A stretch of DNA of 64,000 nucleotides from Variovorax davisae (GTDB lineage: Bacteria > Pseudomonadota > Gammaproteobacteria > Burkholderiales > Burkholderiaceae_C). A program made the translations under genes and the position numbers. Shown here piece after piece: positions 53,912-61,570 of the stretch. The notes under the pieces were generated by a model. The model did no database searches. It worked only from the letters and a program-made list of their open reading frames with translations, and was not told the DNA's origin. The stretch's first letter is position 1, and the number at the start of each line of letters is the position of its first letter. The DNA lies in contig NZ_JASZYS010000011.1 in NCBI RefSeq assembly GCF_030316845.1, positions 124,001-188,000 of the forward strand, read 5' to 3'.

Positions 53912-54288
53912 AGCATCAGGCTCACGTGCGCCGACACCACGCGCCAGCCGTCCGCCATCCGCACCCAGGTCTGGCTCTGGCGGCCGATGCGCTCGCTGCC
54001 TTCGCGGCGGAACTCGATGTTGGCGACCGCGAAGTCCTGCCCGAAGGTGGTGATCGCGCGGGCCGTGATGGTGCGATCGAGGTTGTTCGCCGGCCGGCCG
54101 CGGCGAAAGGCCTGGATCGCCTCGAAGCCATAGAGGTTCTCGCCGGCGCCGTAGCGCAGGGTGTGGGGGGAGACCCAGAACAGGCGGTCGAGCGCGGGCA
54201 CGTCGTTGCTGGTGAGCGCGCGCTCGTATGCGTCGAAGACGGCCTCGACTTCGGCGAGGACGGGCGGCAGGTTGATGGCGGGATCCAT
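53908..54288 (-). CDS. HpxZ/AtzH-like NTF2-fold protein (DUF3225)
   Basis: 126 residues of SnoaL/NTF2 fold: VEAVFDAYERALTSNDVPALDRLFWVSPHTLRYGAGENLYGFEAIQAFRRGR, then TITARAITTFGQDFAVANIEF and QTWVRMADGWRVVSAHVS. Relatives include HpxZ of oxalurate catabolism and AtzH of cyanuric-acid degradation, which accompany amidases. Here no amidase adjoins; it sits between the hydratase and the ABC ATPase genes. It may be an isomerase or accessory to a deamidation step, which is inference. Confidence 0.85.
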   Translation of the reverse strand: MDPAINLPPVLAEVEAVFDAYERALTSNDVPALDRLFWVSPHTLRYGAGENLYGFEAIQAFRRGRPANNLDRTITARAITTFGQDFAVANIEFRREGSERIGRQSQTWVRMADGWRVVSAHVSLML

Positions 54289-54313
54289 GGTGTTCGGATG
54301 AAGTGGTGGGGGT

Positions 54314-55165
54314 TCAGTGGCGCGGCACTTCGCGCTGGAAGATGTCGAGGCATCGGGCCTTGATCTCGACGAAGCGGGGATCGGCCAAGGTCGCCGCGCT
54401 GCGCGCGCGCGGCACGTCGACATCGACCCAGGCCGCGATGCGGGTGGGGCGGCGCGTGAGCAGCAGCACGCGGTCGGCGATGTAGACCGCCTCTTCGAGG
54501 TCGTGCGAGACCAGCACCATGGTCGTGCCGGTCTGCTGGAAGATCGATTGCAGCTTGTCGCGCATGAACAGCGTCATCTCGTAGTCGAGCGCCGAGAAGG
54601 GCTCGTCCAGGAACAGCACCTCGGGCTCGGGCGCCAGGGCCCGCATGATCGACACCAGTTGCTGCTGTCCGCCGGAGAGTTCATAGGGGTAGCGGTTGAG
54701 GTCGAAACGCACGTCGAAGGAGCGTACCAGTTCCTCGAGCCGGGCCTCGGTCTCGCCGCGCGTGCGCCCGGCCAGCCGGAGCGCGTAGCGGATGTTGTCG
54801 GCGGCGCGCTTCCAGGGCAGCAGGGCCTCGCGGTAGTTCTGGAACACGTAGCCGATCTGCGTCTCGCGCAGCGTCTTGCCTTCGAACAGCGCCTCGCCGC
54901 CGTCCATCGGGACCAGGCCGGCCACCATGTTGATCAAGGTCGACTTGCCGCAGCCGTTGGGCCCGAAGACCGAGACGATGCGGCCCTTCGGGATGTCGAG
55001 GTCGAAGTGCTCGTAGAGCGGCTGGCCGGCGAAGGACTTGCGCAGCCCGCGAACCGTGATGTGGGTGCCGTGCGGCCCGGGCACGAAGGGCCGGGTGGCG
55101 GGTTCGGTCTCGGCGCGCGACCTGGCGGCCAAGGGGACAGAGGGGTGGACGGCGAGGGTGTTCAT
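54314..55165 (-). CDS. ABC transporter ATP-binding protein, SsuB/TauB-type
   Basis: 283 residues. Walker A is FGPNGCGKSTLIN, Q-loop YVFQNYREALLPW (the LLPW motif typical of nitrate/sulfonate/taurine-type ATPases), signature LSGGQQQ, Walker B VLFLDEPFSALD and H-loop VSHD. With the permease at 56385 and the binding protein at 57164 it forms one importer. A 30-residue N-terminal extension precedes the domain. The start overlaps the flavoprotein stop by 4 bases. Confidence 0.92.
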   Translation of the reverse strand: MNTLAVHPSVPLAARSRAETEPATRPFVPGPHGTHITVRGLRKSFAGQPLYEHFDLDIPKGRIVSVFGPNGCGKSTLINMVAGLVPMDGGEALFEGKTLRETQIGYVFQNYREALLPWKRAADNIRYALRLAGRTRGETEARLEELVRSFDVRFDLNRYPYELSGGQQQLVSIMRALAPEPEVLFLDEPFSALDYEMTLFMRDKLQSIFQQTGTTMVLVSHDLEEAVYIADRVLLLTRRPTRIAAWVDVDVPRARSAATLADPRFVEIKARCLDIFQREVPRH

Positions 55166-56388
55166 GCAAGGCTTTCTTCCCGCCGCGCGCGCCCCAGGCG
55201 CTCGCTGTCGCGGTACATGTGCGCGAGTTGCGCGAGAAAGGCGGGCTCGCGCTTGGCGGCTTCGCTCAGGGCCGGCCGCGCGCCGGCCAGCATCGAGTCG
55301 CTGGCCGCCCAGGACAGGCGGGCGATGAAGGCCACCCGCTCGGCGCGGCGGGCCGCCACCGCCCGGCTGATCGCCGGCGCCTGCGGCCGGCCGCCATCGA
55401 GGGCGGCGCACAGTTCGTCGACCACCGCCACCGCGTCCTCCAGCGCCTGGGTCGCGCCCTGGCCCAGGGTCGGCGCCATCGGATGGGCGGCGTCGCCGAC
55501 CAGCAGCAGGCGGCCGCTCGCATCGTGGAAGGCTGCGTCGGCTTCCTGCACCCGCGACCAGTGCAGGGCTCCGGGGTCGGCGCAGAGCTGGTCGACGATG
55601 TAGGCCGCCTGCGGGCACAGCCGCGCGCCGGGCGGTGCCAGCGCCGCGCGCAGCGTGTCGGGCTGCTTCGTGGCCTCGGGAATCGGCTCGCCGGGCTGCA
55701 GCGGGTAGGAGGTCGTGAGGTAGAGCTGGTCGCCCGGCACCTTGAAGGCGAACAGGCGGTGCGGTCCGCTGAACCACTGGGCGTAGTCGTCGAACAGGCC
55801 GCCCGACGCATCGGGCAGCAGCGAGCGGCCCAGCGCGATGCCCAGGTGCCGCACCGCGGGCCGGCCCATGAGCGTCTCGCGCAGCATCGAGTAGCGGCCG
55901 TCGCCGGCGATCACCAGGTCGAAGCCGGTCTCCCATTGCGCCAGGCCGTTCTCCTCGACCTGCAATTCGAGCGTCCGCCCCCCGGGGCCGAAGCGCAGGT
56001 CCCGCACCTCGCTGCGGAACTGCACGCGCGGCGCGACCAGCCCGCGCAGGAAGCCGTACAGGCCGGCCCAGCGGATGCGGATGCCGGGGTTGTCGGCCAC
56101 CGAGAGCAGGTCGAGGTCGAAGACCGGCGTGCCGTCGGCCAGGCTCACGGCCCAGCGCCGCCAGGGCAGGCTGCGGGCCGCGAACTCCGCCGCCAGCGCC
56201 GGGTCGAGGCTGGCCAGCGCCTTCACGCCGTTGGGGCCGATGTTGAGCCCGGTGCCGGCGTCGACCTGGTCGGCGGTCGCCACTTTCTCGAAGCAGACGA
56301 TCTCGACGTCGTCGCGTTCTCGCAGCCCGTGCAGCACCACGCTGCCGGCCACGCCGCAGCCGACGATGGCAATGCGCATCCGGCTCAT
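55162..56388 (-). CDS. FAD-dependent monooxygenase, salicylate/3-hydroxybenzoate-hydroxylase type
   Basis: 408 residues of group A flavoprotein monooxygenase. The N-terminal dinucleotide motif is IAIVGCGVAGSVV, the DG motif is VIAGDGRYSML and the second FAD motif is LLVGDAAHPMAPTLGQGATQALEDA. Such enzymes hydroxylate an aromatic ring with NAD(P)H and oxygen. Placed between permease and ATPase genes of an importer and with a VOC protein and a hydratase in the same operon, it suggests import, ring hydroxylation and ring cleavage of an aromatic or heteroaromatic acid. The start overlaps the permease stop by 4 bases. Confidence 0.92.
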   Translation of the reverse strand: MSRMRIAIVGCGVAGSVVLHGLRERDDVEIVCFEKVATADQVDAGTGLNIGPNGVKALASLDPALAAEFAARSLPWRRWAVSLADGTPVFDLDLLSVADNPGIRIRWAGLYGFLRGLVAPRVQFRSEVRDLRFGPGGRTLELQVEENGLAQWETGFDLVIAGDGRYSMLRETLMGRPAVRHLGIALGRSLLPDASGGLFDDYAQWFSGPHRLFAFKVPGDQLYLTTSYPLQPGEPIPEATKQPDTLRAALAPPGARLCPQAAYIVDQLCADPGALHWSRVQEADAAFHDASGRLLLVGDAAHPMAPTLGQGATQALEDAVAVVDELCAALDGGRPQAPAISRAVAARRAERVAFIARLSWAASDSMLAGARPALSEAAKREPAFLAQLAHMYRDSERLGRARREESLA

Positions 56389-57167
56389 TTGCCGCCCCAG
56401 TGCACGAAGCGGCGTTCGATCAGCAGGAACACCAGGTTGAGGCCGTAGCCGAGGATGCCCGCGGCCAGGATGGCGGCGTACATGGTCGGCATCTCGAACA
56501 CCATCTGGGCATTGAGCACGCGCTGGCCGAGGCCGTCGACCGAGCCGATGAACATCTCGGCCACGATCACGATGATCAGCGCGAAGGAGATGCCGGCACG
56601 CATGCCGATGAAGGTCTGCGGCAGCGATTCGAGCAGGGTCACGTCGACCATGATGCGCAGCCGGCCGGCGCCCATCACGCGGGCGGCGGCCTGGCGGGTC
56701 TTGCGCGCGTTCATCACGCCGTAGGCGACATTGAACAGGATCGTGAGCCCGGCGCCGAAGGCGGCCACCGCCACCTTGGTCTTCTCGCCGACGCCGAACA
56801 GCACCAGGAACAGCGGGAACAGCGCCGAGGCCGGTGTCGAGCGGAAAAAATCGATCAGGAACTCGACGTAGCCGTAGAGCCGCTTCGACGAGCCGAGCAC
56901 GATGCCGCAAGGCACGGCGATGGCCAGCGCGATCACGAAGGACAGCAGGGTGCGCTGCACCGTCACCAGGAAGTCGTGGACCATGGCGCCGCCGACGAAG
57001 CCGTCCCACAGGGCGCGCAGCACGGCGCCCGGGGTCGGCAGCAGCACCGGGTCGACCAGCTTGAGCGCGCAGGCCCACCACCAGAGCGCGACGAAGGCGA
57101 GGGCGCCGACCAGCGGCGACAGGGCGCGCAGGCGGCCCGGCCAGGCAGAGATCGTCCCGCTCATCAA
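56385..57167 (-). CDS. ABC transporter permease, SsuC/TauC-type
   Basis: 260 residues, six helices, BPD_transp_1 pattern with the EAA-like loop in ESLPQTFIGMRAGISFALIIVIVAEMFIG and the opening VGALAFVALWWWACALKLVDPVLLPTPGAVL. It forms the channel of the nitrate/sulfonate/taurine-type importer of this operon. It overlaps the binding-protein gene stop by 4 bases at its start and the flavoprotein gene at its end. Confidence 0.92.
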   Translation of the reverse strand: MMSGTISAWPGRLRALSPLVGALAFVALWWWACALKLVDPVLLPTPGAVLRALWDGFVGGAMVHDFLVTVQRTLLSFVIALAIAVPCGIVLGSSKRLYGYVEFLIDFFRSTPASALFPLFLVLFGVGEKTKVAVAAFGAGLTILFNVAYGVMNARKTRQAAARVMGAGRLRIMVDVTLLESLPQTFIGMRAGISFALIIVIVAEMFIGSVDGLGQRVLNAQMVFEMPTMYAAILAAGILGYGLNLVFLLIERRFVHWGGK

Positions 57168-58162
57168 TAGGCCTTGAGGAAGGTCTTGACGTCGATCTTT
57201 TCCTTGACGACGCCGAAGCCGACGCCGAGGTCGACGAAGCGCTGGAAGTCGGCCAGGTCCTCGGGCTTGAGGTCCCTGACCATGGTGAACTTGACCATCG
57301 GCACGATCGGCGCCACCGTGGGCGCGATGTTCATGTGCTGGACGAAGAGGGCGCGCGTCGACGGGTCGCTGTTGGCGTCCTGGATGCCCTGCGACCAGGC
57401 CTTGGCATAGCGGGCCGCGACCTCCGGGCGATCGGCGATGAACTTGCTGGTCACGGCGCCGCCGGCCGCGTACGAGAACGCGTCCTTGCGCTCGAGCAGG
57501 TAGGTCGAGATCACGCCGGCCTCGAGCCGCCGCGCCACGCCCTGCGAGATCGCCACCGTGGCGACCGGCTCGATCACGTAGCCGCCGTCGAAGAGGCCGG
57601 CCTGCAGCGCGCCGACCTGCACGCCGCCCTGCTGTTCCTGGATCGTGAAGTCCTTGCCGTCGACCAGCCCCACCTTGGCCAGCACCGCGCGCGCGGTGCC
57701 GATGTTGGCCGGGCCCGCGGCCGACAGCAGCTTGGTGCCCTTCAGGTCCTTGAGCGACTGCGCCGTGCTGCCGGTGCGCACGATGAACTGCTCGGTCATG
57801 TACTGGGCGTTCTGGCCGTTGATCGAGATGTAGACCGCGGTGCCGGGGCGGCGCGTGTTGATGTTGGCGCCTTCCAGCGTGACCAGGTTGGCGACCGCAT
57901 CGATGTCGCCCGACACCATGGCCTGGATCATCAGCGGATAGGTCGCGAACACCACCGCCTCGGTCTCCAGGCCGGCCTGCTTGAAGTAGCCGCGGTCGGC
58001 GGCGACGAAGTAGGGCAGGGCCGAGTTGCCCAGGAACACGCCGACCTTGACCTTGTCGGCCGCGAAGGCGGGCGTCGAGGCCAGGCCCGCGGCCAGCACG
58101 CAGGCGCTGGCGAGATGGAGGGCGCCGCGCCGGCTGGCGCAGAGGAAGTCAGGCAGTCTCAT
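57164..58162 (-). CDS. ABC transporter substrate-binding protein, NMT1/SsuA-like
   Basis: 332 residues with signal peptide (ACVLAAGLASTPAFAADKV). The mature part follows the NMT1/THI5-like fold: KVKVGVFLGNSALPYFVAADRGYFKQAGLETEAV, MIQAMVSGDIDAVANLV, KDLKGTKLLSAAGPANIGTARAVLAKVGL and LQAGLFDGGYVIEPVAT. It captures the pathway substrate, probably an aromatic acid or related compound given the neighbours. Its start overlaps the VOC gene stop by 14 bases. ATG 58162 is chosen for the signal peptide; a longer reading adds 38 unlikely residues. Confidence 0.92.
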   Translation of the reverse strand: MRLPDFLCASRRGALHLASACVLAAGLASTPAFAADKVKVGVFLGNSALPYFVAADRGYFKQAGLETEAVVFATYPLMIQAMVSGDIDAVANLVTLEGANINTRRPGTAVYISINGQNAQYMTEQFIVRTGSTAQSLKDLKGTKLLSAAGPANIGTARAVLAKVGLVDGKDFTIQEQQGGVQVGALQAGLFDGGYVIEPVATVAISQGVARRLEAGVISTYLLERKDAFSYAAGGAVTSKFIADRPEVAARYAKAWSQGIQDANSDPSTRALFVQHMNIAPTVAPIVPMVKFTMVRDLKPEDLADFQRFVDLGVGFGVVKEKIDVKTFLKAY

Positions 58163-58685
58163 CGGGAAGGGCTCCGGAACGTTGAAGGGAGGAAAGAGGC
58201 GGGTAGGACGAGGCATCGAAGAACGAGCCGCCCGCGCGGTAGCGGCGCGCCGGCGACATGTCGGGCGCGGCGCCATGCTCCACCGCGCCTTCGAAGGTCA
58301 GTTCGAGCTGCACGCCGCTCGGGTCGTAGACGAAAAGCTGCCACAGCGTGGTCCCGGGCACGAGGAATTCGCGCCAGTCGAGGCCGGCGGCGCGCAAGCG
58401 CGCGACGTAGGCATGGAAGCCGCTGCATGACAGCGACACGTGGTCGATGGCGCCGCTGCCCGGCGGCACGCGGCCCGAGTCGCCCAGCGCCGGTCCGCCG
58501 GCGTAGACGTGGACGATGGCTTGCCCGCCCGGCTGGCCGCAGGCGAGCCAGGCGCCGGGGTAGCCGAAGTCGGGCCGGGCCACTTCGCGCAGGCCCATCA
58601 CGCCGACCCAGAAGGCCAGCGTGCGCGGCAGGTCGGCGGTCTTGATCGCCAGGTGGAACAGGCCGTGGGTGAGGGCGGACGTCAT
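58149..58685 (-). CDS. VOC-superfamily protein (extradiol-dioxygenase-like)
   Basis: 178 residues. The fold and metal ligands match its paralogue at 22471-22848: His in LFHLAIKT, His in AIDHVSLS and Glu in VQLELTFE. A 50-residue C-terminal tail (AAPDMSPARRYRAGGSFFDASSYP) is added. As first gene of the operon with an aromatic hydroxylase and a hydratase, a ring-cleavage or related oxygenase role is likely, but glyoxalase or isomerase chemistry cannot be excluded. The ATG lies about 150 bases from the LysR-type palindrome. Confidence 0.85.
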   Translation of the reverse strand: MTSALTHGLFHLAIKTADLPRTLAFWVGVMGLREVARPDFGYPGAWLACGQPGGQAIVHVYAGGPALGDSGRVPPGSGAIDHVSLSCSGFHAYVARLRAAGLDWREFLVPGTTLWQLFVYDPSGVQLELTFEGAVEHGAAPDMSPARRYRAGGSFFDASSYPPLSSLQRSGALPDETA

Positions 58686-58835
58686 GCGGCTTCGGGCCAG
58701 CAGGTTGCGTGCCACGCCGGCGTCGGTCGGCGAAGGGTCAGGGATGCGGGGAGGAGGAGGAGGTCGGGCATGGATGCTGCGGTGCAACAGATGACCGCAG
58801 TATGGGCAGCCGTGCTGCAAACCTCCAGCGCATAG

Positions 58836-58857
58836 TTTCGCTCGGACCGAGCGCAAA
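58836..58857. promoter_or_regulatory. Palindrome in the promoter region of the VOC/ABC operon (LysR box candidate)
   Basis: TTCGCTCGG at 58837-58845 and CCGAGCGCA at 58847-58855 form an almost perfect 9-bp inverted repeat around a single A; one more T/A pair flanks it. It lies between the lysR stop (58877) and the first operon gene (start 58685), upstream of the operon. The size and dyad fit a LysR-type site (T-N11-A with dyad); the adjacent LysR gene is the obvious candidate binder. Binding is inferred. Confidence 0.6.
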
Positions 58858-58876
58858 TTGTGTGCAGTACGCGAAT

Positions 58877-59782
58877 TCAGCCCGGCAGCGCTGCCAGCCG
58901 GTTCACCAGCGCCTCGACGAACGACAGGGTGGCGATCGGCAGCATCCGCGTCGCCCGGGCGGCCAGCACCAGCCGGCTGTGCGTGAGCGCGCGGTCGCTC
59001 AGCGGGATCGCCACCAGCTCGCCGCGCCGCACTTCGTTCTGGGTGCCGATCTGGAACTGGAAGCTGATCGCGCCGGTCTGGCGCGTGAATTCCTTCAGCG
59101 CCTGGACCGTGCTGGCTTCGACCGCGATCTGCAGCGCGATGCGCGAACGCGCCATCACGCCGTCGAGCAGCCGCCGGCTGCCGAAGCTGCGGTCGCTCAG
59201 CGCCACCGGGTACTTCTGGCAGTCGGCCAGCCGCAGCGTCTCGCGGCCGGCCAGCGGATGGTCGGGCCGCAGCATCGCGCACAGCGGCTGCGCCAGGGCA
59301 CTGATCACGCGCAGGGTTTCGGAGGGTTCGGGGTCGTGCACCAGCACCAGATCGATGTCGTCGGCCATCAGCGACGCGACCAGCCTGGCGGTGACGCTGG
59401 TGGCGATCTGGAACTGCACCCCCGGATGGGCCAGCTGGTACTGGGCGATGGTGGCCGGGATCAGGTCGCTGGCCACCGACTCGGCGCAGCCGATGCGCAC
59501 CGTGCCGCGCACCAGGCCGCGCAGCTGCTCGATCTGCGATTCGGCCGAGCGCATGTCGGCCATGCTGCGCCGGACCGCGGCGATCAGCACCTCGCCGGCG
59601 GCCGTGAGCCGCACGCCGCGCGGCAGGCGCTCGAACAGCGGCGTGCCGACATCGGACTCGATCTCGAGGATTTTCCGGTTGAGTGCCGTCGAGGCGACGT
59701 GCAGGGTCTCGGCCGCCTTGCGGATGGAGCCGGCGCGGGCGACGGCGTCGAGGTAGACGAAATGGCGGGGCGGATGGAGCAT
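58877..59782 (-). CDS. LysR-family transcriptional regulator
   Basis: 301 residues. The N-terminal HTH (HFVYLDAVARAGSIRKAAETLHVASTALNRKILEIESDVGTPLFERLPRGVRLTAAGEVL) and the effector domain (about 90-290; RGTVRIGCAESVASDLIP) are typical, of the group whose HTH has TALNRKI in place of SALS. It is preceded by an SDR gene 5 bases away and followed by the catabolic operon on the same strand, which it probably activates via the palindrome at 58836. Its ATG overlaps no neighbour. Confidence 0.92.
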   Translation of the reverse strand: MLHPPRHFVYLDAVARAGSIRKAAETLHVASTALNRKILEIESDVGTPLFERLPRGVRLTAAGEVLIAAVRRSMADMRSAESQIEQLRGLVRGTVRIGCAESVASDLIPATIAQYQLAHPGVQFQIATSVTARLVASLMADDIDLVLVHDPEPSETLRVISALAQPLCAMLRPDHPLAGRETLRLADCQKYPVALSDRSFGSRRLLDGVMARSRIALQIAVEASTVQALKEFTRQTGAISFQFQIGTQNEVRRGELVAIPLSDRALTHSRLVLAARATRMLPIATLSFVEALVNRLAALPG

Positions 59783-59787
59783 CCGGA

Positions 59788-60552
59788 TCAGCAGGTGACG
59801 CCGCCGTCGATGACCAGGCTCTGCCCGGTCATGAAGGCGCCGGCCTGCGAGGCCAGGAAGACCGCCGCGCCGGCGATCTCGTCGGGCTCGCCGATGCGCC
59901 GCAGCGGCGTGCCGGCGGTGCGGCGCTGCAGGGTCTCGGGGTCTTCCCAGAGGGCGCGCGCGAAATCGGTCCGGATCAGGCCGGGCGCGATGCAGTTGAC
60001 GCGCACGTTGTGCGGCCCGTACTCGACGGCCAGGTTGCGCGCCAGCTGGAAGTCGGCCGCCTTCGAGACGTTGTAGGCGCCGATCACCGGCGAGCCGCGC
60101 AGCCCGCCGATCGACGACACGATGATGATCGAACCCTCCTTGCGCTCGATCATCTGCGGCACGGCGAAGTTGATCAGCCAGTGGTTGGCGATCACGTTGT
60201 TCTCGAGGATCTTGCGGAACTGGTCGTCCTCGATGCCGCCGAGCGGGCCGTAGTAGGGGTTCGACGCCGCGTTGCACACCACGATGTCGACCCGGCCCAG
60301 CTGCCGCGTGGTCTCGTCGACCAGGTGCTTGAGCTCGTCCTTGGACGAGATGTTGGCGGGGATGGACACGGCCGCGCCGGCACCCCGGGCGCGGTTGATC
60401 TCGTCGCGCACCTCGGCGCAGGCGTCGGCCTTGCGCGACGAGATCACGACCCTGGCGCCGTGCTCGGCCAGGCGCAGGGCGATGGCGCGGCCGATGCCGC
60501 GCGACGAGCCGGTGACGATGGCCACCTTGCCGGCCAGCGAGAACAGGGACAT
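59788..60552 (-). CDS. Short-chain dehydrogenase/reductase
   Basis: 254 residues, classical SDR. The cofactor motif is TGSSRGIGRAIA, the NAG-like motif is VCNAASNP, catalytic residues are the serine in IIVSSIGG and Tyr-x-x-x-Lys in GAYNVSKAA, and the C-terminal segment is FMTGQSLVIDGG. It oxidises an alcohol or reduces a ketone with NAD(P)H. It is co-transcribed with lysR (5-base gap) and so probably serves the adjacent pathway. MSLFSLAGK at 60552 is the family-like start. Confidence 0.93.
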   Translation of the reverse strand: MSLFSLAGKVAIVTGSSRGIGRAIALRLAEHGARVVISSRKADACAEVRDEINRARGAGAAVSIPANISSKDELKHLVDETTRQLGRVDIVVCNAASNPYYGPLGGIEDDQFRKILENNVIANHWLINFAVPQMIERKEGSIIIVSSIGGLRGSPVIGAYNVSKAADFQLARNLAVEYGPHNVRVNCIAPGLIRTDFARALWEDPETLQRRTAGTPLRRIGEPDEIAGAAVFLASQAGAFMTGQSLVIDGGVTC

Positions 60553-60622
60553 GGAACTCTCCGTTGGAAATGGGCACGCCGGGCCCGGCAAGAGCCGGCG
60601 CGCGCCGGCCTGGGTCAGTCGC

Positions 60623-61183
60623 TCACGATTCGGCCCGCCAGCCGGCGATCAGGCGCCGGATCACGCCGGCACCGCCCTGGGGGTCGGAGCCGACGGGCCG
60701 ATCGCGGTACAGCGCGCGCAGTTCGCAGAGCACCTCGTTCAGCGCGGCGAGGTTGCGTTCGGTGTAGAGCCAGACGCCGGTGACGACGAAGTGCCCGGGC
60801 ACGGTGGACGGCTTGGGCGCGACCTGGACGTCCTCGATGCCGATGCGATGCATGATCTCCGCCCGATCGGCCGAGTGCTGGGTGGCGCCGGCCAGCACCG
60901 TCACCGGGCGCGAAAAGGCAAAACTCACGGCCTGCACCTGTTCGAAGTGCTCGACCACGAAGGCGCAGATCTCCAGGAACACCAGCCGGCCCAGATGCCG
61001 CGCCTCCTCCAGGCCGCTCAGCGGCGGCGTGAAATGCTCGACCCGGATCTCGGCCCCCGACGGGCTGACCGGCACCGGGTCCAGGGTGCAGACCAGCACC
61101 TCGCCATCGTGCACCAGCATGGGGTCGCCCAGCCTGTACGTCGCCCCTCCAGGGCCGGTGATCCGAAGTTTCTTTGTCTTCAT
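60623..61183 (-). CDS. Hypothetical protein (186 aa)
   Basis: 186 residues, no signal peptide, no membrane helix. The N-terminal part looks like a small beta domain (KLRITGPGGATYRLGDPMLVHDGEVLVCTLDPVPV), followed by a mixed domain with HFEQVQAVSFAFSRPVTVLAGATQHSADRAEIMHRIGIEDVQVAPKPS. I do not recognise the family and assign no function. An alternative start MVIRFGG lies 16 codons upstream. It stands alone between the SDR gene and the DUF3606 gene. Confidence 0.7.
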   Translation of the reverse strand: MKTKKLRITGPGGATYRLGDPMLVHDGEVLVCTLDPVPVSPSGAEIRVEHFTPPLSGLEEARHLGRLVFLEICAFVVEHFEQVQAVSFAFSRPVTVLAGATQHSADRAEIMHRIGIEDVQVAPKPSTVPGHFVVTGVWLYTERNLAALNEVLCELRALYRDRPVGSDPQGGAGVIRRLIAGWRAES

Positions 61184-61291
61184 CGCCACATGCACGGACC
61201 CGCGCCCGCTTCCTCCAAACCGTATGACCACCGACTGTAGTGGATCGCGCCGACCCCGGGCAGCGCCGAGGCGACAGCCGCCGGATCTTCT

Positions 61292-61468
61292 CTAGTTCTT
61301 CTTGAGGAAGAGCCGCACGGCTTCGGCGCTGTCGCCGACCGCCTTGACGGCTTCCCGGAGCTGTTCGGCGGTACAGCCGAGGGTTTCGGACCAGCTGCGC
61401 ACTTCGTGCGGCTCGTGGATGGCGATCAGCTTCCGGTCGAGACCGGTTTTCTTCGGGTCGTCTGCCAT
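61292..61468 (-). CDS. DUF3606-family protein
   Basis: 58 residues. The pattern DRKLIAIHEPHEVRSWSETLGCTAEQLREAVKAVGDSAEAVRLFL is that of DUF3606, small cytoplasmic proteins of unknown function that are common in Burkholderiales. A GGAG site precedes the ATG at MADDPKK. Monocistronic by spacing. Confidence 0.85.
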   Translation of the reverse strand: MADDPKKTGLDRKLIAIHEPHEVRSWSETLGCTAEQLREAVKAVGDSAEAVRLFLKKN

Positions 61469-61570
61469 GGTGGTCTCCAAAATCACGAGACAGCCAGTTT
61501 TTCGTGCCGCGCCGGCATGGCTGTCCGCCATTTCCCGGCCTTCATGTCGGCCAAGGCCCCGTCCAGGACG

